Of a stretch of DNA of 64,000 bases, positions 29,538-38,110 are shown in pieces (the stretch's first letter is position 1; each line of letters opens with the position of its first letter). The notes below the pieces were generated by a model. The model did no database searches. It was not told the origin of the DNA and saw only the letters and a list, made by a program, of their open reading frames with translations. Both the position numbers and the translations under genes were made by a program. The stretch spans positions 25,615-89,614 of the forward strand of contig NZ_FRFA01000018.1 in the NCBI RefSeq assembly GCF_900143535.1. The letters run 5' to 3'. The stretch is from Tateyamaria sp. Alg231-49. GTDB taxonomy: Bacteria > Pseudomonadota > Alphaproteobacteria > Rhodobacterales > Rhodobacteraceae.

Positions 29538-30842
29538 TTACTCGCCAAACACGCGGGCGAAAATCGTATCCACATGTTTGGTGTGGTATCCAAGGTCGAA
29601 TTTTTCTTCGATCTCTTCGGCACTTAGAGCCGCCACAACATCCGCATCCGCCAAAAGCTCTTGTTTGAAGTCAGTCCGGTGTTCCCAAACCTTCAGCGCA
29701 TTTCGTTGCACATAAGAATAGGCATCCTCGCGGCTCACACCGGCTTGGGTCAGGGCCAAGAGAACCCGTTGGCTCATCACGAGACCGGGGAACTTGTTCA
29801 TGTTGTCGAGCATGTTGTCAGGGAAGATCAGCATTTTGTCGATCACACCGGTCAGGCGGGACAGGGCGAAATCGAGGGTGATGGTGGCATCAGGGCCAAT
29901 CATCCGCTCCACGCTCGAATGCGAGATATCCCGCTCATGCCAAAGGGCCACATTCTCCATCGCGGGAATCACTGCACTGCGCACCATGCGCGCCAGACCG
30001 GTCAGGTTTTCGGTCAGCACCGGGTTCTTTTTGTGAGGCATCGCGGACGAGCCTTTTTGACCCATGGAGAAGAATTCCGCCCCTTCCAGCACCTCGGTGC
30101 GCTGCATGTGGCGAATTTCTGTGGCGATGTTTTCGATTGACGAGGCGACAACGCCAAGAGTGGCAAAGAACGCCGCATGACGGTCGCGGGGGATGACTTG
30201 GGTGCTGATCGGTTCTGGCACGAGGCCAAGCTTGTCACAAACATGTTCTTCGACGGCTGGGTCGATATTGGCGAACGTACCAACCGCACCGCTGATCGCT
30301 CCCGTGGCCACTTCGGCGCGCGCATCACGCACGCGGGACAGGTTGCGGTCCATTTCGGCGTAAAAGCGGGCGAATGTCAGGCCCATGGTCGTGGGTTCGG
30401 CGTGAATGCCGTGGCTGCGCCCGATGCGCACGGTGTCTTTGTGCTCGATCGCGCGGCGTTTCAGGGCGGCAAGCAGCCCTTCGATATCCGTGATCAGCAG
30501 ATCGGCGGCGCGGGTCAGCTGAACGTTGAAGCAGGTGTCCAGGACGTCCGAGCTGGTCATGCCCTGATGCACAAAGCGTGCCTCGTCACTGCCGACGTGT
30601 TCGGCAAGGTGCGTGAGGAATGCGATCACGTCATGTTTGGTGACGGCCTCGATCTCGTCAATGCGGGCCACATCGAATTCGACATCCTTGGCTTTCCAGA
30701 CCGCCTCCGCATTCTCGCGCGGGATCACTCCGAGATCGGCCATCGCGTCACAGGCGTGTGCCTCAATCTCGTACCAGATTTTAAATTTTGTGGCAGGCTC
30801 CCAGATCGCAACCATGTCGGGACGGGAATAACGTGGGATCAT
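29538..30842 (-). CDS. purB: Adenylosuccinate lyase
   Basis: A 434-residue enzyme for two steps of purine synthesis: SAICAR to AICAR and adenylosuccinate to AMP. The fumarase-superfamily signature MGQKGSSAMPHKKNP holds the catalytic Ser loop. The catalytic His regions are in HQGMTSSDVLDT and RSHGIHAEPTTMG. The start MIPRYSRPDM is the conserved family N-terminus; in-frame upstream codons are not part of it. It has its own promoter region, shared with the divergent Gly/Asn-rich gene. Confidence 0.97.
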   Translation of the reverse strand: MIPRYSRPDMVAIWEPATKFKIWYEIEAHACDAMADLGVIPRENAEAVWKAKDVEFDVARIDEIEAVTKHDVIAFLTHLAEHVGSDEARFVHQGMTSSDVLDTCFNVQLTRAADLLITDIEGLLAALKRRAIEHKDTVRIGRSHGIHAEPTTMGLTFARFYAEMDRNLSRVRDARAEVATGAISGAVGTFANIDPAVEEHVCDKLGLVPEPISTQVIPRDRHAAFFATLGVVASSIENIATEIRHMQRTEVLEGAEFFSMGQKGSSAMPHKKNPVLTENLTGLARMVRSAVIPAMENVALWHERDISHSSVERMIGPDATITLDFALSRLTGVIDKMLIFPDNMLDNMNKFPGLVMSQRVLLALTQAGVSREDAYSYVQRNALKVWEHRTDFKQELLADADVVAALSAEEIEEKFDLGYHTKHVDTIFARVFGE

Positions 30843-30941
30843 AGGATATGCCTTTCGTATTAGCTTTGCCCGCCTCTTAGAATGGGCCTGAGACGTATAC
30901 AAGGCCGACCGCCTTGGGCGACTTTTCGCCGGTCTGGGAAT

Positions 30942-30999
30942 GAAACACAATTCTGCCCATATTGCGCCTAAGATTGAGGCAGAAACAAAATTCTGCCCA
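30942..30999. promoter_or_regulatory. Pair of 18-bp direct repeats, 40-bp period
   Basis: GAAACACAATTCTGCCCA at 30942-30959 and GAAACAAAATTCTGCCCA at 30982-30999 differ at one base and are exactly 40 bases apart, about four helical turns. They lie between the divergent purB and Gly/Asn-rich gene. The second copy ends 10 bases before the latter's ATG, next to its GGGGA ribosome binding site. They look like tandem sites for a regulator or an RNA-level element. Confidence 0.5.
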
Positions 31000-31009
31000 A
31001 GGGGACATC

Positions 31010-32269
31010 ATGCAACTGATCAAAATAGTCGCAGTTTCGGCGTTGGCGTTAGGCGCACCCGTTCTGACAGATTCCATCGGCTTGACGGATAGTGCGTCGG
31101 CCTACGCCAAGAACGGCAATGGTGGCGGCAATGGTGGAGGTAATGGCGGCGGCAACGGTGGCGGCAATAGCGGCGGCAACGATGCCGGCAATAGCGGCGG
31201 CAAGGGTGATGGAGGCGGCAAAGGCAAAAGCAGCGACAAAGGGTCCAAAAACGAGTCCAAAAGCGCCAGCAAGGGCAACGGAGGCGGCAAAGGCAGTTCG
31301 GCCACACGCGGCAACCGCAAGAGCCTTGGTGAAATGCTGGGGCTGAAACCAAAATCGAACAAACAAAACAGAAGCAGCGGTAAGGCGAGCAGGACGGCCA
31401 GTAAGCCTGCAAAAGCCAAGTCACGACCCGCAACAGGACCCACAGTGACCGCGTCGATCCGCCCGCCCAAACAAAAGCCGGTACAGGCGCAACTTAAGGG
31501 ACTGAATTCGCTCAACCGGAACATCAACGGGTTGATGAATTCGAACGATCCAAAGATGGTCGGGTTCCGCGCCTATGTTGAGGCAAGCGCAATGCTTGTC
31601 GAGGATCAGGAGGCACTGGCTGCTGCGCTCGAGACATTTGGGCCAACTCTGGAGGAGTACGGTGCGCTATTGGACGGTCTGGGATATGACGTTCCGGCAA
31701 ACCTAATGGAACTCGAGGCGCTTTCCGACCTGTTGAATGAACAGGCGACTGCTTCGCAGCCATCTATCGCAGACTTTACTGATCAAGAGGCATATCAAAA
31801 GGCTCTCGACGATTGGAATGATAATAACAACATCGGGGATGAACCTGTAATCGACGACTTCGTTGATCAGGACGCCTATGACATGGCCGTGACCGAGTGG
31901 AGCACGGACAAGGTTTCAGCCGAGGCGGCGCTTGAAGGCTATGACGAGGTGTCAGATGCGTTCGAGGCTGTGGAAGAGGCGCAGGAAGCCGTCGATGAGG
32001 GATTGATAGCCACGTCGGACGAAGCTCTGACACAGGCAATCGTCGACGGGTGGAATGCAACAGGTGCAGGCCCGACCACCGAAGAGGACGTTACGCCAGA
32101 GGTGTTTGATTGGGTCAGCGACAAAATGGGCGTTGGTGAAGATCAGGACGGCTTGATCGACGACTACATCGCACAGCAGCCGGCAACCGAAGAGCCGGTG
32201 ATCGACGAACCGGTGATCGATGAGGCGCAGGTCGACACAGCGGAAACAGATACTATCGAAGAAAGCTGA
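31010..32269 (+). CDS. Secreted Gly/Asn-rich, Lys-rich then acidic protein
   Basis: A 419-residue protein of no family I recognise. A signal peptide (about 1-34, ending SASAYA) is followed by GGN repeats (about 35-65), then a Lys/Ser/Gly-rich stretch (about 65-125) and a basic linker ending in KPVQAQLKGLNSLNRNING. A helical acidic domain rich in Asp/Glu (about 165-419) includes the repeated unit 'DF.DQ.AY..A...W' (DFTDQEAYQKALDDW, DFVDQDAYDMAVTEW) and ends with EPVIDEPVIDEAQVD. The strong charge split between basic N-half and acidic C-half is notable. GGGGA lies just before the ATG. Confidence 0.7.
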   Translation: MQLIKIVAVSALALGAPVLTDSIGLTDSASAYAKNGNGGGNGGGNGGGNGGGNSGGNDAGNSGGKGDGGGKGKSSDKGSKNESKSASKGNGGGKGSSATRGNRKSLGEMLGLKPKSNKQNRSSGKASRTASKPAKAKSRPATGPTVTASIRPPKQKPVQAQLKGLNSLNRNINGLMNSNDPKMVGFRAYVEASAMLVEDQEALAAALETFGPTLEEYGALLDGLGYDVPANLMELEALSDLLNEQATASQPSIADFTDQEAYQKALDDWNDNNNIGDEPVIDDFVDQDAYDMAVTEWSTDKVSAEAALEGYDEVSDAFEAVEEAQEAVDEGLIATSDEALTQAIVDGWNATGAGPTTEEDVTPEVFDWVSDKMGVGEDQDGLIDDYIAQQPATEEPVIDEPVIDEAQVDTAETDTIEES

Positions 32270-32294
32270 GCCACCCCCTCCAAGGGCAAGACCG

Positions 32295-32328
32295 ACGGCG
32301 CGCGCAACTTTCTGTTTGCGCGCGCCGT
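32295..32328. terminator. Strong 13-bp hairpin after the Gly/Asn-rich gene
   Basis: ACGGCGCGCGCAA pairs perfectly with TTGCGCGCGCCGT across an 8-base loop, 26 bases past the stop. No T-run follows, so it may be a rho-dependent or mRNA-stabilising structure rather than a classical terminator. Confidence 0.55.
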
Positions 32329-32377
32329 TGCGTTCTGTGCCAATGCCAACCGAGTTTGATGCCCCGGAGTGGTTTTG

Positions 32378-32746
32378 ATGATCCGCCTTGTCTTGTGCGC
32401 CGTGACAGCCACCTTGCCCACGCTTGGACTGGCTGACCCCGGCTGGACCCCATTGACGGGTGCCGAAATCCGCACGGCCCTGACCGGGCGCACGTTGGTG
32501 TACCTCGACAAAGACGACCCGACACAGAGTGTGGATACCATTCAAGACTTCCGCGCTTCGGGCGCGACGCTCTACACCTTTAAAGGACGCGAAAGCTGGG
32601 GATACTGGCGGGTCGAAAACGATCAGTATTGCAGCCAATGGCCCCCTAATGACCTTTGGGCCTGCTACGGTCTGGAACGGGATGGCGAGACAGTGCGCTT
32701 TGTCGGAGAGCATGACGATATAACGGTGGCCCAATATGCCGACTGA
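32378..32746 (+). CDS. Small secreted protein of unknown function
   Basis: A 122-residue protein with a signal peptide (MIRLVLCAVTATLPTLGLA) and a mature part with aromatic-rich segments (RESWGYWRVENDQYCSQWPPN) and a Cys pair (YCSQW, WACYG) that could form a disulfide. The pattern 'G.W....D..C......W.C' is common in small exported roseobacter proteins, but I do not recognise a named family. It overlaps the DUF6314 gene by 11 bases, so the two are probably co-translated. A GTG nine bases upstream is an alternative start. Confidence 0.65.
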   Translation: MIRLVLCAVTATLPTLGLADPGWTPLTGAEIRTALTGRTLVYLDKDDPTQSVDTIQDFRASGATLYTFKGRESWGYWRVENDQYCSQWPPNDLWACYGLERDGETVRFVGEHDDITVAQYAD

Positions 32747-33149
32747 ACGGGTACTGGCCGACTTTCTGGGGCGGTGGGAGATCGTGCGCCAGATCACACC
32801 GGCAGACGGACCGCCTGCCGCATTCAGCGGCCATGGAACATGGCAGGCCGAGGCGGGTGGGGCGATCTACACCGAAACCGGCGTGCTGCAACTTCAGGGC
32901 GCAGCCCCAATGACCGCAGAGCGCAAATACCTCTGGAACGATGACCTGTCGGTGCAGTTTGAGGATGGGCGCCCCTTTCATACCGTGCCCGCCCGTGGGG
33001 GGCAGGCCACGCATTTCTGTGATCCCGACACTTATCTTGTTTCTTACGATTTCAGCGACTGGCCCGCATTCACCGTGCGCTATGATGTGACGGGACCACG
33101 CAAGGATTATGTGATGATAAGTAGGTATCAACGCACCGATGCACGCTGA
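32736..33149 (+). CDS. DUF6314 family protein
   Basis: A 137-residue soluble, beta-rich protein. FLGRWEIVRQI at the N-terminus, FSGHGTW, ERKYLWNDDLSVQFEDGRPFH and HFCDPDTYLVSYDF are features of the DUF6314 (lipocalin-like) family. A cytosolic ligand-binding role is possible but unproven. It overlaps the upstream secreted-protein gene by 11 bases and is followed by bioY 81 bases later. Confidence 0.72.
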   Translation: MPTERVLADFLGRWEIVRQITPADGPPAAFSGHGTWQAEAGGAIYTETGVLQLQGAAPMTAERKYLWNDDLSVQFEDGRPFHTVPARGGQATHFCDPDTYLVSYDFSDWPAFTVRYDVTGPRKDYVMISRYQRTDAR

Positions 33150-33230
33150 GCGCATGTCCTTTGCACTTGCAGAAAAGTGACCGTCTTGGCACAACACCGT
33201 CAGCAAATTCATATGACAAGGCGAGAGTTC

Positions 33231-33830
33231 ATGGAGCAAACGTGGAATAACAAAGTGCTGAGCGACGTTTTTGGTGCTGATGAGGGCCTTGGCCTGCGCA
33301 TCAAACAGGTGGCATTGGTGCTGGTCGGGGTGCTTGTTCTGGCCGTGGCGGCCAAGATCAACGTGCCAATGTGGCCCGTGCCGATCACAATGGGCACCTT
33401 TGCAGTGCTGACCATCGGGGCGGCCTATGGCGCGCGTCTGGGGTTGGTGACAATCCTTGCCTACATGATCATCGGCGCGCTGGGCTTTGATATCTTTGCA
33501 AGCTCTTCGGCCGAAGCGTCGGGGCTGACATACATGATGGGCGGCACTGGCGGTTATCTCGTCGGCTATGTGCTGGCGACGCTTGCGCTGGGCGCGCTGG
33601 CGCAACGCGGTTGGGATCGTTCAGTGGGCTGGATGGCTCTGGCGATGCTGATCGGCACCGTGCTGATTTATGTGCCGGGCCTTCTGTGGCTGGGTCAGCT
33701 TTATGGCTGGGACAAGCCCATCCTTCAGTGGGGGCTCACTCCGTTCCTGATCGGCGATGCGCTCAAACTGGCGCTGGCGGCAGTGGTTCTGCCAACGGTC
33801 TGGAAGATGGTGGGCGACGCGCGTCGCTGA
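33231..33830 (+). CDS. bioY: Biotin transporter substrate-binding subunit BioY
   Basis: This 199-residue S-component of an ECF-type biotin importer has six TM helices. Family signs are KINVPMWPVPITMGTFAVL near the N-terminus, GGTGGYLVGYVLA, and WGLTPFLIGDALKLALAAV at the end. No bioM/bioN ATPase or T-subunit genes adjoin, as is usual for solitary BioY in many alphaproteobacteria, which can work alone or share a module. The start MEQTWNN is preferred: GGCGAG lies upstream. Two in-frame Met codons further up are possible. A clear terminator follows. Confidence 0.9.
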   Translation: MEQTWNNKVLSDVFGADEGLGLRIKQVALVLVGVLVLAVAAKINVPMWPVPITMGTFAVLTIGAAYGARLGLVTILAYMIIGALGFDIFASSSAEASGLTYMMGGTGGYLVGYVLATLALGALAQRGWDRSVGWMALAMLIGTVLIYVPGLLWLGQLYGWDKPILQWGLTPFLIGDALKLALAAVVLPTVWKMVGDARR

Positions 33831-33849
33831 CATTATTGATTTCAAAACG

Positions 33850-33883
33850 AAAAGGGCCGGTGCGGTGCACTGGCCCTTTTTTT
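33850..33883 (+). terminator. Rho-independent terminator of bioY
   Basis: AAAGGGCCGGTGC pairs with GCACTGGCCCTTT (one G-T pair), then T7. Confidence 0.9.
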
Positions 33884-33933
33884 GTGGCTGGACAGTTCGT
33901 GTGCTTTGGTCCTGAATAGCTGAACTGAGTTGT

Positions 33934-34512
33934 ATGGGGGTGATCGCTTTGAAGAGAAACGCTTTCTATCGCGGGGGGCTTGCGATTTGCCTGGCCGCGC
34001 AGCTTGCAATCGGAGCGGCCCAAGCCGGGACTCCGGTTGTTTATGAAGACGATGGTAGGGCGCTGTTCAAACTGGAAGTGCCTGACTTCTGGACCCTGCG
34101 CACAGGTGGTTTGCGCGATCTGGAAGGGCCAGACGCCGATGACATCCGCGATGTCTCGCGGGTTTTTGGCATGACGGCTGACGCGCACCCAGGCGTCTGG
34201 GTCGGGGTGATTTCGCCCCATGGTGTTTCCAACTTTGACGACGCGCGGGAATACCTGCAGGACATCGGACCCTTTCTGGTCCAAGAGGCTGAGGCCGAAG
34301 CCCCCAAGTCTCGCCAGGTTGGCGGTCTTCCGGCGCGTAGCATCGCAGGCACGGGGCGCCGCGACGGCAAAAACGTCACATTCACCGCACTTGCCATCGA
34401 CTTGCCAAGCAACCGCATGGTCATCGCCGTCGTTGTTCTGGAAGCGGGCGTAGATCAGGAGCCCATCGCGGACATCAACCGCATGTTGGCATCGATCAGG
34501 TCAATCCGATGA
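33934..34512 (+). CDS. Exported protein of unknown function
   Basis: A 192-residue protein with a signal peptide (KRNAFYRGGLAICLAAQLAIGAAQA). The mature part starts with VVYEDDGRALFKLEVPDFWTLRTGG, a pattern seen in small exported proteins with a PsbP/DcrB-like fold; that is a guess from the spacing of aromatic residues. No catalytic motif is visible. Its stop overlaps the ATG of the next lipoprotein gene (ATGA), so the two form a unit. Confidence 0.65.
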   Translation: MGVIALKRNAFYRGGLAICLAAQLAIGAAQAGTPVVYEDDGRALFKLEVPDFWTLRTGGLRDLEGPDADDIRDVSRVFGMTADAHPGVWVGVISPHGVSNFDDAREYLQDIGPFLVQEAEAEAPKSRQVGGLPARSIAGTGRRDGKNVTFTALAIDLPSNRMVIAVVVLEAGVDQEPIADINRMLASIRSIR

Positions 34513-34838
34513 AGGTGACAGGCATGATGCACAAAAAAAGTTTCTCCAAGCTGATGACGCTGGCCTTTGCCGGTTCACTGGCACTTGCTGGCTGTGACGG
34601 CACCGGTGTCTCAACCTCTGGCGCGGTCTATTACGACTCGATGCTGTGGAACGATTACTACTACGGCAGCTATCGCCCCGGTTATCGCCCACCGCCAGAC
34701 CGACCTGACAGACCGGACCGCCCGGACAGACCCGTGCGCCCGCCCGGTGGCGGAATTGACCCCGGCTTCTCCCGCCCGCCAGCGGCCCGTCCGCCGGCAC
34801 ACCGTCCGGCAGGAGGTGGGGGGCGCGGTCGCCGCTAA
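34509..34838 (+). CDS. Proline/arginine-rich small lipoprotein
   Basis: A 109-residue protein. The signal peptide ends in lipobox LALAGC (Cys about 29). A Tyr-rich segment (YYDSMLWNDYYYGSYRPGY) precedes tandem PDR repeats (PDRPDRPDRPDRPVRP) and a Gly/Pro/Arg tail. It is likely anchored to a membrane and extended, with the basic PDR part possibly contacting cell wall polymers. It is translationally coupled to the exported protein upstream and shares the stop bases CTAA with the convergent gene. Confidence 0.68.
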   Translation: MKVTGMMHKKSFSKLMTLAFAGSLALAGCDGTGVSTSGAVYYDSMLWNDYYYGSYRPGYRPPPDRPDRPDRPDRPVRPPGGGIDPGFSRPPAARPPAHRPAGGGGRGRR

Positions 34839-36061
34839 GTCGCGGCCTGCGCCTCAGCCAGCTCGGTGATCACGGTCGAGCTTTTTTCCAGCGTCCGGTG
34901 CACAGGACATTTGTCGGCGATTTCAAGAAGGCGCGCGCGCTGATCCGCGTCGAGCGCACCGCGCAGCGAAATCACCCGCTTCCACGTGTCGATTTTGTCG
35001 CCGCTTGCGGTGTCGGCATCCTGTGCATGCACCTTGTCGTGGCTCACATCCACTGACACATGCTCCAGCGGCCAACCCTTGCGGCGGGCATACATGCGGA
35101 TGGTCATTGAGGTACAGGCGGCAAGCCCGGCGCTCAGCAGCCCATACGGCGACAGGCCCTGATTGGTGCCGCCATAGGCGCGCGGTTCGTCTGCAAGAAT
35201 GTGGTGACGGGTGCCGTGGGTGATATCCTGAAGGAACCCATGCGGGTCCGCTTCTGCACTGCGCACAATGCCTTCGGGTGCGCCAATGGGCGGGGCAGGT
35301 GGTTTCAACGCCAGATACTTTTTGGCCCATGTCGCAATGATGTCTGCGGCGTATTCCGCATGTTCGGCGCGGGTGATCAGGTGGTCGGCATCGTCAAGCG
35401 TGACAAAGCTTTTGGGATGTTTGGCGGCCAGAAAAATCTGGCTGGCATTCTCGATCCCCACGATGGCGTCGCCGGGGGCATGCAGGACCATCAGGGCGGC
35501 GTGAAGACGGGCAATGGCCGGGGCCAGCGCCTCGCCAGTCACATCCTCGACAAAGGCCTGCCCGATGCGAAACGGACGGCCCCCAAGAGACACCTCAGCC
35601 TCGCCCTTGGCGGCAATCTCGGGCAGGGCAGCGGCAAAATTGTGGGTCACGTGGCCGGGATCAAAGGGCGCGCCAAGGGTGGCCACCGCCTTGATCTGGT
35701 GCAGATTGGCGGTCGCCTTCAGCACTGCGGCACCGCCCAGAGAATGGCCAATCATCAGGGTCGGGGGCATGCCGCGACTGTCCAGATAGGCAACAGCGCG
35801 CTCAAGGTCCTGCACGTTCGACGTGAATGAGGTGTTGGCAAATTCGCCGTCACTGTGACCGAGCCCGGTGAAATCAAAGCGCAACACTGCAATGCCCAGC
35901 GTGGTCAGGCGGGCGGCAATGCGACGGGCTGCGGGGATATCCTTGCCACAAGTAAAACAGTGAGCAAAGACAGCCGTGGCCAGATGCGGGCCGTCGGGCA
36001 GATCAAGGCGCGCATCCAGCGTACCTGCATGGCCGGGAAATGAAATACGTTCGGTTGGCAT
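34835..36061 (-). CDS. Alpha/beta hydrolase - OsmC fusion protein
   Basis: A 408-residue protein joining two domains. The N-terminal alpha/beta hydrolase (about 1-255) has the nucleophile elbow GHSLGGAA and a closing catalytic His in DDADHLIT. The C-terminal OsmC/Ohr domain (about 270-408) has its two redox Cys in LAACTSMTIRMY and DKCPVHRTLE. OsmC proteins reduce organic hydroperoxides; in the fusion the hydrolase may free lipid hydroperoxides for the peroxidase domain (inference). This fusion is widespread in proteobacteria. The start MPTERISF is chosen; 16 upstream in-frame residues lack family character. Confidence 0.88.
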   Translation of the reverse strand: MPTERISFPGHAGTLDARLDLPDGPHLATAVFAHCFTCGKDIPAARRIAARLTTLGIAVLRFDFTGLGHSDGEFANTSFTSNVQDLERAVAYLDSRGMPPTLMIGHSLGGAAVLKATANLHQIKAVATLGAPFDPGHVTHNFAAALPEIAAKGEAEVSLGGRPFRIGQAFVEDVTGEALAPAIARLHAALMVLHAPGDAIVGIENASQIFLAAKHPKSFVTLDDADHLITRAEHAEYAADIIATWAKKYLALKPPAPPIGAPEGIVRSAEADPHGFLQDITHGTRHHILADEPRAYGGTNQGLSPYGLLSAGLAACTSMTIRMYARRKGWPLEHVSVDVSHDKVHAQDADTASGDKIDTWKRVISLRGALDADQRARLLEIADKCPVHRTLEKSSTVITELAEAQAAT

Positions 36062-36215
36062 GGGCGTGATCCTTCGTGTTGGCCCTGAAGGTGGGGGATG
36101 CAGGGCCAACTGTGAAGGGGGGTGTAATATGGGTGACGGTGTTGTGTTGGGGGCGTTTCAGAACGCCACCCGCCGATATAGGGCGCTTTTTCGAAAGGTC
36201 AGGGCGTGGGGAGGA

Positions 36216-37871
36216 TCAGTTCGCCTTTTCAAGCTTTTTGTAATGCTTGCCCACTTCATCCTTGATGAGCTTGTCCAACTCATCATGCAGCGCCTTGGAC
36301 TTGCGCAGTTCGGACTCGTAAAGGTTGGCCAGCTGCTTTTCGTTTTCTGTGCCGCTGGCCTTGTCGACTGCGGCCAGAACAGCAGTTTCGGTCACCTTGC
36401 CGCTGATCTTTTCTGACATGTTCTGGGCAATATCGGGTCCGTGCTTGACCAGAATTTTGGTCAGGTTGGCCTCGTCCGGATAAAGCTTGCGCAACATGTC
36501 CGGTGCGCCCTTGAGGTACTTGGAATACACCAGTTTGCCCACCACCAGAGAGGTGCGGTTGGGGCGATCTGCGTTGAACTTGGAAATTGCCTTGCCAAAC
36601 CCGCCCTTCAACAGCCCCGCGGTTGCCGCCTTGAAAAAGGCGTCCTGGAAGTCCTTGCCAGTGATCTTGCCTTTTTCGATGCCTGTTTTCAGCAGCATGA
36701 ACGTCTCTTTGGCCATGTTTTCCATGTACGCCTGACCGGCCCCGGATTTCAGGAACTTGGTGATCAGTTTGTCGATGGCTTCCTTGGGAATTTTGTTGGT
36801 GCCCAGCTTGGAAAACATCTGGACAGAAAAGTCGCCAGCGAATTTTTTGGCCATTGCGGGGCCGAGTTTGCCAGTGATGGCCGCGCCTGCTCCGGCAAAG
36901 AACATGTCCATGGCCACCTTCTTGGCAGCACTGTCGAGCGTAACGTTCTTGTTGCCCGCCAGCACCTCACCGACCTGTCCGGCACTTGACTTGACGCCCT
37001 CAACTGAAGTCGCCGCAAGGATCTGTGCCTCGTAAGGTTTGATCTTGCCCTTGGACTGGATGACGATCTGAGCCGTGGCATAGACCTCAACCACCGTGAA
37101 TGACGTATCACGCACCACTTCGAGGGTGCCGGCAATAGAACCGGCCGTGCCGATGCGGGCATTGATATAGGTTTTGAATGCTTTGGCGCCGGCGTTGTGC
37201 GCCTTGACGGCTTTGGTCTCTTGCGCGCTGATCTTTTCCCAGTTGGGTTTGGAATGCGTGGTCAGAGATTTGAGAAACTTGGCTTCAGAACGCGCATTCA
37301 GGATCGCGTTCCAGGGCGGTTCGGCCTTGTTATTGGCCCAGCGGACGGTGAATTCCGTCATCTGCATCATAAAACCTTCGCCGCCCAGCATTGTCTTTTC
37401 AGCGTCGTTGGCAAAATTCTCCCAACATTCCGCCTGTCCAATCAGCCCATCAGCGCGGGCTTGATACTTGCGCAGCATTGCGGCCTGACGCTTTTCGAAC
37501 TCTTTGATCGTGACGTGTTTGATCTTGCCGCCTTCTTTGACCTCGACCCGGTTGGCCAGGTCTTTCATGTTGGCGTCATGCTTGGCCTTGAGCTTGCCAA
37601 GACCCGCCTTCCACGTCTTGCCGCCGGGATCGATAATGCCATCGGGCTTCTTGAAACCGCAGGCTGATTTCTGAAAGGCTCGGATCGCCTTGATCATCGT
37701 GGCATTCACCTTGCCGTCGATTGGCACGTTATACCCGTTCGCAATAAGGAACAGTTGCACCATCTTGACGTCGTCTGCCTTGTTGGCGACGGGTTTGAAT
37801 TTTTCGCCCTTCTTGTCGGCTTTGGTGATGCGGTTCTTGTCTCCAACGGGTGCTGTAATGGCGAGGCTCAA
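36216..37871 (-). CDS. Peptidoglycan-binding-like domain protein with large helical C-terminus
   Basis: A 551-residue, very Lys-rich protein without a signal peptide. Residues about 30-95 look like a peptidoglycan-binding (PG_binding_1) three-helix domain (VQLFLIANGYNVPIDGKV, TMIKAIRAFQ). The rest is helical. A Trp-containing segment lies at about 160-215, hydrophobic stretches at about 238-270 and 318-350 (AMDMFFAGAGAAITGKLG), and a charged tail follows. I recognise no enzyme motif. Lack of a signal peptide combined with a wall-binding-like domain and hydrophobic helices is reminiscent of effectors loaded on contractile injection systems, but no such genes are nearby. It stands alone. Confidence 0.6.
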   Translation of the reverse strand: MSLAITAPVGDKNRITKADKKGEKFKPVANKADDVKMVQLFLIANGYNVPIDGKVNATMIKAIRAFQKSACGFKKPDGIIDPGGKTWKAGLGKLKAKHDANMKDLANRVEVKEGGKIKHVTIKEFEKRQAAMLRKYQARADGLIGQAECWENFANDAEKTMLGGEGFMMQMTEFTVRWANNKAEPPWNAILNARSEAKFLKSLTTHSKPNWEKISAQETKAVKAHNAGAKAFKTYINARIGTAGSIAGTLEVVRDTSFTVVEVYATAQIVIQSKGKIKPYEAQILAATSVEGVKSSAGQVGEVLAGNKNVTLDSAAKKVAMDMFFAGAGAAITGKLGPAMAKKFAGDFSVQMFSKLGTNKIPKEAIDKLITKFLKSGAGQAYMENMAKETFMLLKTGIEKGKITGKDFQDAFFKAATAGLLKGGFGKAISKFNADRPNRTSLVVGKLVYSKYLKGAPDMLRKLYPDEANLTKILVKHGPDIAQNMSEKISGKVTETAVLAAVDKASGTENEKQLANLYESELRKSKALHDELDKLIKDEVGKHYKKLEKAN

Positions 37872-38110
37872 ATGGGTTCTCCTAAATCATCTGCACGCTG
37901 GCGCTAAAAATTTCGCCACCATGGTATCAAAGGTTTCCAATGCCAACTTAAAGGCAATCGCCCAATTTCCAAAGTAAGGAATTCCTTAGGCGCAAGACGG
38001 TTCTGTGGCGCAGACCGGGACGTGGCCGAGCAAAGGAGTATCCGTTTCGCATGCCCCGTCGCCGCGCAGGGGACGGCCGTACCGCCCATAATCTTCAATT
38101 TCCCAGTGCT

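Noticed and set aside
31116..31240. Repeated GGCGGCAAT-type DNA that could suggest a CRISPR or tandem array
   Set aside because: The repeats are in frame within a coding region and encode GGN units; there are no spacers.
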